64,000 nt of DNA, taken from contig CM060731.1 in assembly GCA_030704615.1 (NCBI GenBank), positions 7,006,001-7,070,000 on the forward strand, in the 5' to 3' direction. The notes under the pieces are model-generated. The model had not been told where the DNA came from and made no database searches. It saw nothing but the letters and a program-made list of their open reading frames with translations. This DNA is from Takakia lepidozioides. Taxonomy: Eukaryota; Streptophyta; Takakiopsida; Takakiales; Takakiaceae. Positions 43,564 to 56,450 of the stretch are shown here, piece by piece (positions within the stretch are counted from its first letter, which is position 1; each line of letters starts with the position of its first letter). Position numbers and translations under genes: made by a program.

Positions 43564-43721
43564 CAGCAGACCCTATCTGGGTCTGCCCTGATAAGTAGCG
43601 GCAGACCCTAGGGCGTGGACCCGACCATGGTGGGGGTGACCGCAGCAGACCCTATCTGGGTCTGCCCTGATAAGTAGCGGCAGACTTTAGGGCGTGGACC
43701 CGGCCATGGTGGGGTGACCCC
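43564..43721 (+). repeat. Two-unit tandem repeat, 79 bp
   Basis: Two near-identical units start CAGCAGACCCTATCTGGGTC at 43564 and 43643 and end near CCATGGTGGGG. Outer flanks at 43158-43210 and 55700-55760 are inverted copies of one another (GCATTCAAGACGCTATTAAT), so an unidentified element family may sit here. Confidence 0.6.
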
Positions 43722-44149
43722 TTGTTTGGATGTCAGTGTAGCTACGGCGTGAGCCCAGCCCCGTGAGCCTGGGAGCTGAGCTCACGTTGTAGCTGCAAAG
43801 CGCGAGCGGCACAAATCTGCTGGAGAAGCAAGTCCTATAGGCGAGGATTGCAAGAAGAGGGCCTATTACCGTGGACAAAACAAAGGGGGCCACCATGCAC
43901 CATGTCTGCAATGCCTGCACAAAAAGAGGAATATGAAAATATGGCAGAATTGAGCTCAGAATGATTGACACACTTTATTTCAATTCACAGATAGACGCTT
44001 ACAATGAATGGCATGTGCATTTGCCCTGGTTCCGTGAACAAAATGTATGTGTTTGTCCTAAATGCAAAGTCTTCACACGGTAACCTGGAAACCAGTGTGG
44101 GAAGCGGGCATGGCTCGTATGTGTTCAAAGAGAATTTGGCGGAGCCCTA

Positions 44150-47100
44150 CGTGAGGTGTCGCTGCAGAAGGGTGATGACTTCTCCGTAGCCTAGTGTGGC
44201 TTGGTGAATGAATTGGTCTCTCTTACCGTCGCAACACATAATTACAAGGTATATGTAATATTGATGCTTGCAGGGGACCCACTTCCCTCTCATTGCCGAG
44301 AGCGCCCTCACGCATCGTTACAAAATCCGGACAAGTGCAAGTAGGGAAATTCCCCACGGTAACCTGATATTCTTTGCCATGAAGAACTGAGCCAATAGAC
44401 AACACTGTGTAAATCTGTCCATACCCCGGGGCAGGGACTTCGGTGATACGAGCCACCCGAGCCTGCAAAATTCTAGCCGATTCCATCTTGCATTCGTGAT
44501 CTGCACCCGAAGCGACACGGCGCACTATTTTTCCATCTCTTTTTGTTGGGTGGGAGTTGGCACCGGGTGGAGGCATTGCCGGAGCATGTGGCACATCTGT
44601 GCCGACAGTGCACAAGGGCACCACTCGGGATCGTGCAAGACAAAACCCTTCCTCCTCCAGCATGCTTATCTCGGTTGTTGACAGCGACGTCCAAAGTTTC
44701 ACAGGCCAAATGCGGGGGGAGGGGGTTTCATTATCACCGAAGGACGAACTGTTCCCTTGACCCATCGTGCCATATCATCTAGGCAGAACCAGAACTTGTG
44801 GTCCTTTGACTCCCCACTATGATAAGGTCGGAACAACCCTGTGAATGTTGGAGCTGGAGTCCCCCTGGAGCCTTTGCATATTTTTGATTTGCATTTCTTG
44901 AAAGAGGGGGTCCGAATTGCCATGCAAGCAACTCTAGATCCTGGTGGGGTGCGTTCTATATGCCACTCACTATCAATGCAATCAGATTCCTGCACCATGG
45001 CCACCACCTCCTCCAATGGGATTCTGCTGCTGTGCTTGCATGTTCTTCACCTGCTCCACAGGAGGATGACCCACCTGGGAAGGGGCTGGCACACGACTTA
45101 GTTTGCACTGGAGACACCTTTGGCACAGAGAAATTGACCCTGTCTGGGCGATGGGAATCTCCATCTGACCCTGGAAGAGTGTTCAATTTCTTTTTGCATG
45201 ATCCAAATCTTCCTCGCCTTCCAAATGAGGGAGCCTGGATTGCAAAGGGGAGCCTTCAGTGCACCTGTTCAGAGCTCTGGCCATCTTCGATGGGTACCTG
45301 GTTTGTTGTGTAAGTGCCCGCACCATGTCATCAGCAGTGGCCACATACAAGCCACGACCTGCTTTGGTAGATTGCTACATCCAGGCGTTATGAACAGTCT
45401 CCGCCAAATTACAGGATGGCATGTCGGCCAAGTCCTCCAAGGACATGTCATGCAGGAGGCATTGCATGGAAATGTGAGGAAGGAAGGGAAATGGAAGAGG
45501 TTTGCAAGCGACAATCCAAGAACCCCAAATGAAGAGGCACGATGCAAAATTTGTGATTTTGGGATTCAAGAGGCTTACCGTCGTCATGAAAGCTCCCACT
45601 GTCTGTATTGAAGTGCCAGAAAAAAACAACCAGTCCTCCAACTCCTTCAGGTGGATACCAGTAGCAGCACCAGAGGAGAACCACCAAGCCGGATTGCTTG
45701 GTAAGCGCTCTCAGCTTCTCCCATTGAGTGGCATTTTTGTACTTGAGACAGAGCTTCTGTGCTCCAACTGAAGGTCAGGGCGAATGCAGCGCTTTGTATG
45801 ACGTGCCAGAGATTGACTCCAATGGAAGAGGCATGTGCACTCCCTATTTTCCATTGGGACCTTAGGATCCCCCGAACCAAACACGCGCCGCACTGCATTG
45901 AAATTTGCCTGTGCACTATCAGCCATGAAGCCCGCAAAATTTGTGTTGACTCCATTGCGCTGCATGACGGCCAGGAGCGAATTCCACATGAGCATCTGGG
46001 ATTCAGTGTCCTCCGACTGCATATCACAAATTGCTATTGAGAGCACACGCTGGTACACTGGATCATACACATGGCACGCCATGGTTGTCCAACCTTCACC
46101 CGTTTGCAGTGATCAAACATCATCCAACATTTAGCCAAATCTCCTCCAGGTTGCATTCGGCGGACAATGCTCACACCACTGCCTTCGCCCACTGCGGACA
46201 TCTTGAACAAATATACCTTGGACGAGCCCTGGCCAGGGAAGATACTGTTTTGAATGAATTCATAGCGACTTCTCCGTTTGAGGTCCATAATGTTGTCCAT
46301 GAATCCAGCAGTGCCTGTGCCGACTCTGAGTGCATTCACCTGGTTTCGAATATTGGAGAGCTCAACACGGAGAAATGGTCCATCACTGCATCAACGAATC
46401 TGCATCCAGCATTGGTTGTGTCGAATCCCCTTCACCCAGTATGTGTTTTTCTAGGAAAGCCTTGCTAGCTGCAAGCGCTATAGCAGAAGGTGTTGCACAA
46501 GGGGCATTGTGGAACTCCTGCTTCAGCAAATTCTAGCGATGTCCACGCTATCCCTGCAACTTCCTTTGGACACAGGATGCTCGTGTGCACCCATATGAAT
46601 GCAGGCACGAGTCATTGTCTTGCATCGGTGTGCCACCTGGTACATACGAGTGGCACACAGAAACACAGGACGGGGAAAGTTTGCAGAACCTGCACACAAA
46701 AGTATTGGTCTTGGGAGGGGCAAGTCCTGGGGTGAAAGGATTCAGGGGCACACCTTCCCACTCACTTTTGTTTGGTTGAGCGCTGTTTCTCAGGAGGGCA
46801 AGAAATATTCAGGCACTTGCAATGCCCAACGCAAACCGACCTTCGAAATTTCAATCCAATGTCGTTGTGGATGTTTGACGTTTTTGTCCTGCACCAAGGG
46901 TGTCCGTCATGTTCTTGTCCATGCCCTGCAGAAGCCCAGCCAGTCCATTGGAAGACGTGGGAGGGTTGAGCTCAAACAAGATGTCCCCATCAAACTCTGC
47001 TGGCACGTATTGAACCCGCTGCACACGAAGGGACTCCCAATCAACAAAACGCAGCTCGCTCTTGCACCCAGGCACCCCTGTGAGGGCTTTCAATTTTGGA

Positions 47101-47650
47101 ATGACACTCATTATCTCTTGCAATTCGGATTCATCCAAGAATGGAGTCTGCACTGGCGGAGGAATCTCAGAAACATCCTCCGAGGACGAGTCTGAAAGAG
47201 TCACGAATGTAGTGGATGTGCTCACCTCTTGTTTCACATGAACTGTGCCCTTTTGCTGCACGACCGATGCTGCAGTTCCAGGGGTAATGACTGATCTTGC
47301 TGATTGTCTTCTCTCCTTTCCAAGGACACGGTATGTGCCTGGAAGGACTCTCCACTTCCTTCCACACTCGCCAACCAATGGTTTCTCCAAATGTCCAGAA
47401 TCCAAATTCCCATCCTCGTCATACACCTCTTTTTGAACAAACAGAGAACCCGATTCCAGTGGGAACACTGTAACCAGCTCATCCTCATGAACAACTGCAA
47501 ACCCATCGTCGTCTGCAGTGGCAGTCAGTGGAAGACTACCTGCATTGGTTCTCGCTCCCTGGACATGTTTTCCTACGCTGACCGAAAGTTTCGATTCACA
47601 ACGGAATCCCCGAACTGATAGCCCGCAATTCTCGAAAGGGGATCCACCAC
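44150..47650 (-). pseudogene. SWIM zinc-finger, MULE-transposase-like gene (decayed or multi-exon)
   Basis: Minus-strand pieces in order: an N-terminal part to about 46850; a cysteine-rich piece (CVGHCKCLNISCPPE) at about 46800; a transposase-like core near 46100-45760 (MACHVYDPVYQ, FAGFMADSAQANFNAVRRVF, RECTCLFHWSQSLARHTKRC); a SWIM zinc finger near 44390-44300 (YQVTVGNFPTCTCPDF); and an end piece DQFIHQATLGYGEVITLLQR near 44220. Introns can explain some jumps (GTGAGT after 46760), but the frame change at about 46080 has no obvious splice signals. SWIM plus this core is typical of Mutator-like transposases and host genes derived from them. Activity is unlikely. Confidence 0.55.
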
Positions 47651-48527
47651 AAAAAAATTGAGGTCAACAAGGGTAGCACTAACCCAAAGGCTGCGGGCGA
47701 TGCATCAAAAGGATGTAGGAATGACATGCACTGAACTTCGCAGACAACCACGCTGAGAGACACCAACTAGAAAAACTGTTTTCAAATACAAGAAGCCACA
47801 AGAAGCCGTGCTGTTTTTGGATGAAAAACAAACCCTGAACATGACATGAAACCATCCTTTATGGAAAGACGGCAACAACCCTGGAGAGCAGTAAACAGGA
47901 AGACCCCGAATGTAATGAGGTTGTGCCGTGCCAGAAGAGCACAGCACAAACACTGACACTCCAAGAGTCACCTCGCACGGATGTGTGCAACACAAGATCA
48001 TTTCCGACACAACCCTTTATACCGAATGACCCCATGCGACGATGATGGCAAAATGCAAGCACAAGGCAGGCAGTACGACACACGTGGATGCATATGTGAA
48101 GCACAACATTTATGGCGAATCTGCAAGAACTGCTCCAAATTGAACTAGCATTAGATTTCTACGACACTTCCGAATTTGAAACAATGCAAGAAGGCCGCCA
48201 TGTATTGGTAGGCGTCGAAGTACATCTGACATATATCACAAGTAATGCAACGGATGTACATATTTTCTAGCACTTTATTTCTTGAATAATACAAAGACGC
48301 CGAAATGGATGAATTCCGTTCGCACACAATCACAACACCCGCATCCAAATACGGTTGACAATGTCCAATTTTGATTTTGGTTACATGCAATAGCAACCCT
48401 TGTTGCAAACGTCAAACTGGAGAACTCTAGAGGCATCGTGGGGAGCCCTTGTTTCCAGCGGAGGAGGAAGAGAAGGAAGTCATTATACTTCACGAGCTCT
48501 AGAAACAGGAATAGAGCCAGATATAGA

Positions 48528-51500
48528 ATGAGGATGGAAAGAGTGGCCGAAGAGGAAAAGGCGGAAGAAGAGGGCAAAGAGGAAAGTTTGGCGATGGAAG
48601 AGCAGGAATCCGGAGAAGAACAGCAGCCTGCCATAGTTCCAAGAACAGATGAGGAGGACACTGCATCCGAGGGAGAGGCAGACGCCGAAGATGATGTTGA
48701 CGCTGGCCTCACGAAGAACCTAATAGTGGAAGAGAGGATGGGGGAGATGCTCCAGAACATGCGAGGCGTGGAGAGCAATCCGAAGCGCAAAGGGTCCCCG
48801 ACGATTGGGGAGTCTTCTGGAGCAGCCAAAAAAGTACAATCTTTGAAACCCACCTTTGTGCTTCATTGCTGATGTGAACCCAAGTTGAGATTCTATTTTG
48901 ATATGAACATAGTCTACACACGGCATCTCTGCCAGGTTGCATCAACCGCGAACAAGAAGCTCAAACAGTGTGCGTTGACGCACACTGTTTGAGCCTTCCA
49001 TTTTGCTGGCTTGTTGATGTGCGAAACGACCAATTGGGGAACTAGGGCAGGTTCAATCCACCACGAATTGGAAGCTGAAACTGTGCGTTGACGCACACTG
49101 TTTGAGCCCCGCATTTACTTGGTTGATGGTGTGCAAAACGGCCAGATAGGGGCCACTATGCCCGGTTCAATCCTCCACTATTTGGAAGCTCAAACAGTGT
49201 GCGTTGGCGCACACTGTTTGAGCCCACCTTCTCATTGATTTTTCATCTAAAAAACGGCCACAAACGGCATGTATTTGAGGATCAATCATCAATTACATGG
49301 CAGCTCAAACAGTGTGCGTCAACGCACACTGTTTGAGCTCACCTTGTCATTGCCTTTGTCATCTGAAAATCGGCCACATAGGGTATGAATTTGAGGATCA
49401 ATCATCACTTACCTGGCAGCTCAAACAGTGTGCGTCAATGCACACTGTTTGAGCTAACCTTATCATTGTCTTTTTGGTTTGAAAATCGGCCACATAGGGC
49501 ATGTCTCTGAGGATCAATGAACACTTATCTGGCAGCTCAAACAGTGTGCGTTGGCGCACACTGTTTGAGCCCACCTTCTCATTGTTTTTTTCATCTCGAA
49601 ATGGGCCACAAAGGGCATGTATTTGATGATCAATGAACACTTACCTGGCAGCTCAAACAGTGTGCGTCAACGCACACTGTTTGAGCTCACCTTCTCATTA
49701 TTTTACAATCTGAGAAATGGCCACAAAGGGCATGTATTTGAGGATCAATCATCACATTCCTGGCAGCTCAAACAGTGTGCATCAACGCACACTGTTTGAG
49801 TTCACCTTCTCATTATTTTATCATCTGAGAAATGGCCACAAAGGGCATGTATTTGAGGATCAATCATCACATTCCTGGCAGCTCAAATAGTGTGCGTCAA
49901 CGCACTCTGTTTGAGCTCACCTTGTCATTGCCTTTGTCATCTGAAAATCGGCCACATAGGGTATGAAATTGAGGATCAATCATCACTTACCTAGCAGCTC
50001 AAACAGTGTGCGTCAACGCACACTGTTTGAGCTAACCTTATCATTGCCTTTTTGGTTTGAAAATCAGCCACATAGGGCATGTCTCTGAGGATCAATGAAC
50101 ACTTATCTGGCAGCTCAAACAGTGTGCGTGGGCGCACACTGTTTGAGCCCACCTTCTCATTGTTTTTTTCATCTCAAAATGGGCCACAAAGGGCATGTAT
50201 TTGATGATCAATGAACACTTACCTTGCAGCTCAAACAGTGTGCGTCAACGCACACTGTTTGAGCTCACCTTCTCATTATTTTATCATCTGAGAAATGGCC
50301 ACAAAGGCATGTATTTGAGGATCAATCATCACATTCCTGGCAGCTCAAACAGTGTGCGTCAACGCACACTGTTTGAGCCCACCTTGTCACTGTTTTTTCC
50401 CTGTGAAATTCGGCAATACAGGGCATGTCTCTGAGGTTCAATGAACACTACCTGGCAGCTCAAAGAGTGTGCGTCAACGCACACTGTTGACTCACATTTC
50501 TTTGTTTTTTTTCATCGAAAATCGGCCACTAAGGGCTTCTCTTTGAGGTTCAATGAACACTTACCTGGCATGTCTCTGAGGTTCAATGAACACTTACCTT
50601 GCAGCTCAAACAGTGTGCGTCAACGCACACTGTTTGAGCTCACATTTTCTTTGTTTTTTCCATCTGAAAATCGGCCACTAAGGGCTTCTCTTTGAGGTTC
50701 AATGAACACTTACCTGGCATGTCTCTGAGGTTCAATGAACACTTACCTTGCAGCTCAAACAGTGTGCGTCAACGCACACTGTTTGAGCTCACCTTTTCTT
50801 CCACACATGGCCTGTTTGCCATGCTCAAACACCATCGTCTCATGCCTCACTCTTATATCAATTTGAATGAACAACCTGCAGGAGAAGATGCAAAGTGTGG
50901 CGGAGGAGATCCCTTCGGGGCTGGGGAAGGAGATCATTGTTGATGTTGACGATGAGTTCTATGAAAGCAAAGCCGCTGAGATGCTGGGGGGTCAGAAGGT
51001 AAACTCTCAGCTTGTGGTGCAAAGTATGCTTGCCCCGGGTGGGAGGTTGAAGATTCCCATGTGTAGGATGGTTTCCATGCCCGTCGTTCGTCCACCCCTC
51101 ATCAAAAACATTCTCAAGCTAGAGGCCGAGTTTGTTCATGGGTATTTGGATGGATCCGCAGTGTTTTACGTTTGTACAAAGGATTCCAGAGGCAATGAGC
51201 TCCTTGTGGATGAGTCAATCGTGGACTCCTGGGATCCTATTTGGAGACAGGTGAACGAATCCTTCGAACTTCTTCTCTCCAGGAAACCTTCCACCCAGGC
51301 ATTCTCGGGAAGATGTTTCACGTTTGGGATGGGAACCACCGGTTGCTTGCATGGATGGCTGTCATTGGGAGGCTGCACTCACAGGAGGAAGAGTGGCATT
51401 CGTTCGATCGATGGTGCTGGATTGTGAGGGGAACATGATGGGTCTTCTGACGGCAATGAATGATGTGAACAGGTTGGTTTCTCATTCTACATGTTCCACT

Positions 51501-54500
51501 TGTAGTTCCGTGTTCTTTGATTAAGTCCTTGAATTTCATTCTGACTTTCAGATATCATTCTGCAGAGGAACGGAGACATCGCATGTCAAAACGAGTCTGG
51601 TTCACACACTGTATAGGATACAAAGGATCGGGCAGATGCCCTTGACCAACTTCAAGACCATCCTTTCAGCAGAGACGTACAAGAAGTGCGAAAGCTCCAA
51701 GACATCGGAAACGTGGTACTCGTTGACACGTGAGGCTTTCATGGAGTACATGTACACGGTGAGATACATCTTCCTTCATCTGCCCTTTCCATATTCCTGC
51801 TTCCACATGTTTGTTTCTGTTTGTTTCCCTTGCCCTTGGGTTGATGCAACTCTCGTGCATTCCCTTGCAGCAAGACATTGCAGATGCAGGGGAGCGTGGC
51901 AAACTGGAATACTACAGGTCAACCCCTGAGGAGAGAAGGACAGCAAAGGGGGTTGAGAGTCACATCCAGAAAGAGATGACCGCTACAAGAAGGACTATAA
52001 TGAGTGCTTTTGTGAAGCAGTTGAGAATTGCCGACCCATCATTCGGATCGCAGTTTCTCCTGGAGATAAAAAAACCATTATAACAAGCCAGGCAAGCCAG
52101 AGATGGCCCAGGAGAAGTGCACACACCGGTTGTCCTCAGAACAGAAGGTGAAGTGGCTACAGATATGGAACTCCGATCCCACAGTTAGGGATACCCACAT
52201 GTTCCCCAGGCCGGAGAAAGAGAAGAAGACCCAACGTGTCATTCCTGTCAGTGACAATGTGCTGGACACATGGCTTCACAAGGCCACTTACTGGAGCCAG
52301 GTGTGATGTCCTTTCCTGTGTCACTTTCTTTTCTTTTCCTGTCCTTCTCTTTCCATTGCCTCTCACATTCGCTGTGATTGTTTTGGGTTCATTCTTGCAT
52401 TTGAATTGTTTTGCAGTTGGAAGAAAGGGCACGGTCGGTTCTGCATACTCAGCTGGCTGACTATGGCATCACTATGACAGCACCAAAGGTCTCCTTCGAA
52501 GCATACATGAGGAAATGGAGAGCCACAATGTGGCACTCTTGTTTCTTTAGAGAGTTCAGCAAGGAGGGTGGCATCAGTCGAACACATGACCTTGACCAGC
52601 AAGAAAAAGGAGAGGAAGCCTGGAAACGATGCCTTTACAGGTGCACACCCTGGGCCGTTCAGGCTACTTAGTGTGCTGTGGTTGCAATGTACTGTGACGC
52701 ATACAGTTTAAGGGGTCTTCCTGGTGTGATGGAAAAGCTGAGAGACAATAATTGCATTGCATAATGAGGCTGTCTCTGTTCCTGCAGGTACATAAAGTTT
52801 GTTCTCATGGAAGAGAATTGCTTAGACAAACATCCAGATTTCGTGGACCTTTGGCTTGTCCCTGCTGGCAACCAGACCATGTTTACTACTGGGATCTTGC
52901 ATGACTGGGCCCAGACCATCTTTCTTCTTGTGGTTGGTATTTGGATTGCCCTCCTTCTGAGACCCCAGCTCCGGAGGTGTCTTTGAGGAGAGAGAATGAG
53001 CGTATTGCAGCCACTGCCGCAGCAGCCGACCTCGACATTCATGAACGAAATTTGAGGACTCTTGCAGAGAAGGAGCCTCCCGCTCAGGATACCCCGGGTA
53101 GAGGTAGAAAGGCAAAGGGAAAAGATGTTGCTGGTGTTGTGGGGAAAGAAGGGGTAGAGGGAAGGTGGCACAAGGGCAGGGAAGTGTTGCAGATATTGGC
53201 CCAGTGGTGCATGTCCAGCAGACTCCACCGCATGGTAGGGGATCCGTGAGAAAGAACAAGGGGGTGGTTGATCCCAAGGACCCGTACCATGCAGTGGAAC
53301 ATCCCACGAGGGTCATTCGCCCTACCAGGTTGGAGATGGCCAACGTCGGATTCCTTGCCATGATGGAGTCCAAGAAATCTGATTACAAGGGCGAGCCATC
53401 ACCAGTGTGGGAGAGGATTGTGGAGTTCCTCGGCACGGTGCGTGTTCTCTTTTGCTTCTTCTCTGCTGTGGGCATGGATCGTTTCAATCCTCTTGAGTAT
53501 TCCATTGTAATTTTGTTTGCAGGCTAAAATGACCAAATCCTGGGTGAACGGGAAGGAGAAGCAATATGCAGCCGAACTCATAATCTTGGACATCCCTGAT
53601 GGGTTGGCAGTCCCGGATGTCCCTCCATCGGGTGCTTGTCCGGGTTGGAATGCTTTTGATGAGCGCTACTGGCGGTGGGTTTTCTCCTTTTGCAATTTTT
53701 TCCTGTCCGATGCAGGTGTTTTGGTGCTCATACAGTCCACCGATGTTCGCTGTCGCCGTGCACTTGCCAGCTATTTGAAAGCCTCGGGCATGAGAGTCCT
53801 GAAGACATGGAATTGTGTGAACAACATGTACCTTACGAAGGGGGATCGTCCGGGAGAGATGGTAAATTTGCTTTTTCTTCCTCTTCTTGGTGGTTCTCGG
53901 ATGGAGTTGTGTAGGTCGCTCGAACTCATATGTAGGGGCCTGATTTTTTAAGCTTCTTAGTTCCTTGTGGATGTGTTGTTCGCAGACTCGTTTGTTTGAA
54001 GCTGTTTGTCTCGTCCGAGTGCATCCACCAACGACTCCGGCCGGCATTGCGGAGTTCGCCATCACTCATGGGGGCAAGTTCATAGACGACAGGACAGATC
54101 CTCCCACGGATGACATGCACCACAACTACGTCGACAGCAACGTCTGCTTGCGAAGGGGGAATGGGGTTCCTTGGAGAGGGGCGAGGGAGAGGAGCCCGGC
54201 TTTCATTCAAACGATTGTGGAGTGCTGCACCTACACAGACGCCAGAGTTCTGGATTTGTCAATGGGCACAGGTTCGTCTCTTCAACATTCACATTTCATG
54301 AGGTTTGATTGAGCTTGCACTTTCAGCACTTCCCACCGTTCCAAATGTGTCTTCAATGTCTGCTTCCTTCATTCTATTCCACTGCAGGTGCTTCGTACCA
54401 CGCTTGCAAGGCCAGTGCGCGACATCTCTTTGGGATTGAAGGGGATGCTGAGATTTACAAGAACCTCCTGATGGGTTTGGGTGGACACACTTCTCAAGTC

Positions 54501-54964
54501 CTTCCGAAGCCCCGTCCCGCTGATATTGATACAGAGGAGACTTCCGACAAGGAGCTGGACTCCGACTTTGCCTGTGAGTAAGTTCAACCTGTGGATGCTT
54601 GCATTGTTGTTTCAATATCGAGAATCACTGTTCTTGAGGCAAAGTTCACATGGCAGACATCCTCTTCGTTGGACTTGTGTATTGCATATTGTGTTCTGAA
54701 TGGGTTTTTGTCGACATGTGCAGGAGTCCGCGTGCTTCCACTTGCCCTCCAGGGCTATCACACCTATTTGGACTTCTTTCCAGTCCTCCTCGGTCTTGCG
54801 TGCTACCTGTCTATGCGGAGGCACTCGCAACAAGCATGACCGTTCATGGCACTCGGAGTCCACCCATCGACGGCCGTGGTAGAAGACATGGTGTTGGGGC
54901 CAGAATCTTTGTGGATGACATAGCACAGGAGGTCGAGACTGATTCTGATGACTGTGACACTTGA
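48528..54964 (+). CDS. ParB/sulfiredoxin-like plus amino-methyltransferase-like protein, right paralogue (multi-exon)
   Basis: Ten exons inferred: 48528-48833, 50882-51472, 51566-51758, 51871-52300, 52417-52640, 52787-53437, 53523-53861, 53986-54271, 54388-54577, 54724-54964. Exon 1 encodes an acidic Glu-rich N-terminus; it ends and exon 2 starts in phase 0. Exon 2 has IPMCRMVSMPVVR ... FHVWDGNHRLLAW (ParB-like). Exon 7 has LIILDIPDG and LVLIQS; exon 8 RSPAFIQTIVECC and VLDLSMGTG; exon 9 RHLFGIEGDAEIY, the motif I/X region of beta-class methyltransferases. Several splice sites, including that inside GTG, coincide with the left paralogue, while left exons 4 and 5 are fused here. One-base breaks occur near 51300, 51395 and 52073 (A run). 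DNA or RNA could be the substrate. Confidence 0.6.
48959..50788. repeat. Sixteen-copy array of a 36-bp palindrome inside intron 1
   Basis: Each palindrome has a 16-bp arm GCTCAAACAGTGTGCG, a 4-base centre (TTGA, TCAA, TTGG, TGGG) and the complementary arm. The period is about 115 bp, lengthening to about 150 bp at the end. Spacers are alike (CATCTGAAAATCGGCCAC, GGCATGT, TTGAGGATCAAT), and a block of about five units recurs roughly 578 bp later, so there is higher-order structure. It lies within the inferred intron 48834-50881 of the right ParB-methyltransferase gene. Confidence 0.9.
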
Positions 54965-55942
54965 TATGAAGTTTTCTTTTGGTTTTATTCGGGGCCAAAT
55001 TTGAAATGGGATGGTTGTGTGTCCTTGTTGTCCTGTTTGCAATGTGTGCGTGGAATGCACATTAATGGGAACAAACTATTGTTGGAGATGGGGGTTGCAT
55101 GGACTGCCCGGATTGTTCCTTCAATCTATTTAGTGTTTTCTTTCTGGACCTCACAGACTTGAGTGCATTGCAAAAATAAACAAACCACTTTGGTTCGTGT
55201 ACAACATTCTCGCATCATTTGGTCGTTGGTCTCCAAACCATTCCTGCTAGAAGAATGGTTGGTGAATCCATCACGGTGAAGTCCACCTCATCAAATAGCG
55301 TTCAGGCATTCTCAAATCTAATGAGCATCCATGATGCTCCCGCACATACCTGGCATGTTCGCAAGGGTGGTGAGTAAGAAAAGATTTCGCAGGGATCCAC
55401 TTTAGATCATGTCAGTGTGCACCTCCTCACGACGTACCCACATAAACTTGTGAGGGCTTGGTATGTTGATAGCGTCTGCGTGGATGCAATGGATACAATG
55501 GATGTAACATACCACTCTGCCTTCCCGGTAAATGGCTGATCAACCCGGGAAATGGCTGATCAACCCGCGGAAATAGGTGACACCCGCGGAAATAGGCCCT
55601 GTATGTATGCTGACGTGGCGTGAGCCTGTGCTGGGCTCACGGTTTCCTGGGCTCATAGGCTCACGCCTCTAGGCTCACGGAATAGCACCCCCCGCTTGGA
55701 TGTGGCAGGGCCCACAGGCCTCACTTGTGTGCATTCAAGACGCTATTAATCTAAAAGAGAGGCAAAAAAAGGGGGGGTCAAATTTATCTCTTTTCTTTGG
55801 GCAGGACAAAATATCTCCTCACAAATTCCTGCAAGACAATTGAGCCGTTCATTCCTAGTCCCTCTGGTGGAAGTGTTGTTGGCATCCATAAGAGTCCCAA
55901 AAAATTTTTGGGACCAATCAAAGTAGGACATAGGGTTATGGG
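54965..55942. other. Intergenic region after the right paralogue
   Basis: No gene is supported. A short tandem (GGAAATGGCTGATCAACCC, GGAAATAGG) lies at about 55533-55590, a cluster of GTGAGC/GCTCAC words at about 55620-55680, and an inverted copy of the 43158 repeat edge at 55735-55760. Confidence 0.5.
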
Positions 55943-56450
55943 TGTTAGAGGACTGTAGGGGACTTAGACACTTATACGGGATCTGTAGGGTACCCTTAAT
56001 TTTTGCACAGACTGAGACAAACAGGAACCTTAGGGGTGACAGCAGCGCACTGTAGAGGGGGGTTACATAGCCCACACAGCCGACACAGCAGTCACAGCCC
56101 ACACAGCCAACACAGCCCGTCACAGTCGTCACAGCCCACACAGCCGTCACAAGCCCACAGCCCACACAGCCCGTCACATCGTCACAGCCCCACACAGCCC
56201 ACACAGCCGTCACAGCCCACACAGCCCGTCACAGTCGTCACAGCACCACACAGCCCACACAGCCCGTCACAGTCGTCACAGCAGACACAGCCCACACAGC
56301 CAGTCACAGCCCGCACAGCCACACCACACAGCCAGTCACAGCCCGACACAGCCAAACACAGCCAGTCACCGCTTGACACAGCTGTCACGATAATAGGGAA
56401 CGAAGAGTAGGACATGGAACGACTGTGGGGAACAACACCTGTGAAGGGAA
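55943..56450 (+). repeat. Partial LTR of the second gypsy family, plus orientation
   Basis: Starts TGTTAGAGGACTG like the solo LTR at 27996 and carries an expanded CACAGCC tandem (about 56070-56380). It runs into the N gap. Its orientation is opposite to that expected for the internal region to its right. Confidence 0.8.

Noticed and set aside
48959-50788. CRISPR-like regular spacing of palindromic repeats
   Set aside because: Spacers are themselves repeats of one another, repeats are long full palindromes, and the array lies in a spliced eukaryotic gene; there are no cas genes.
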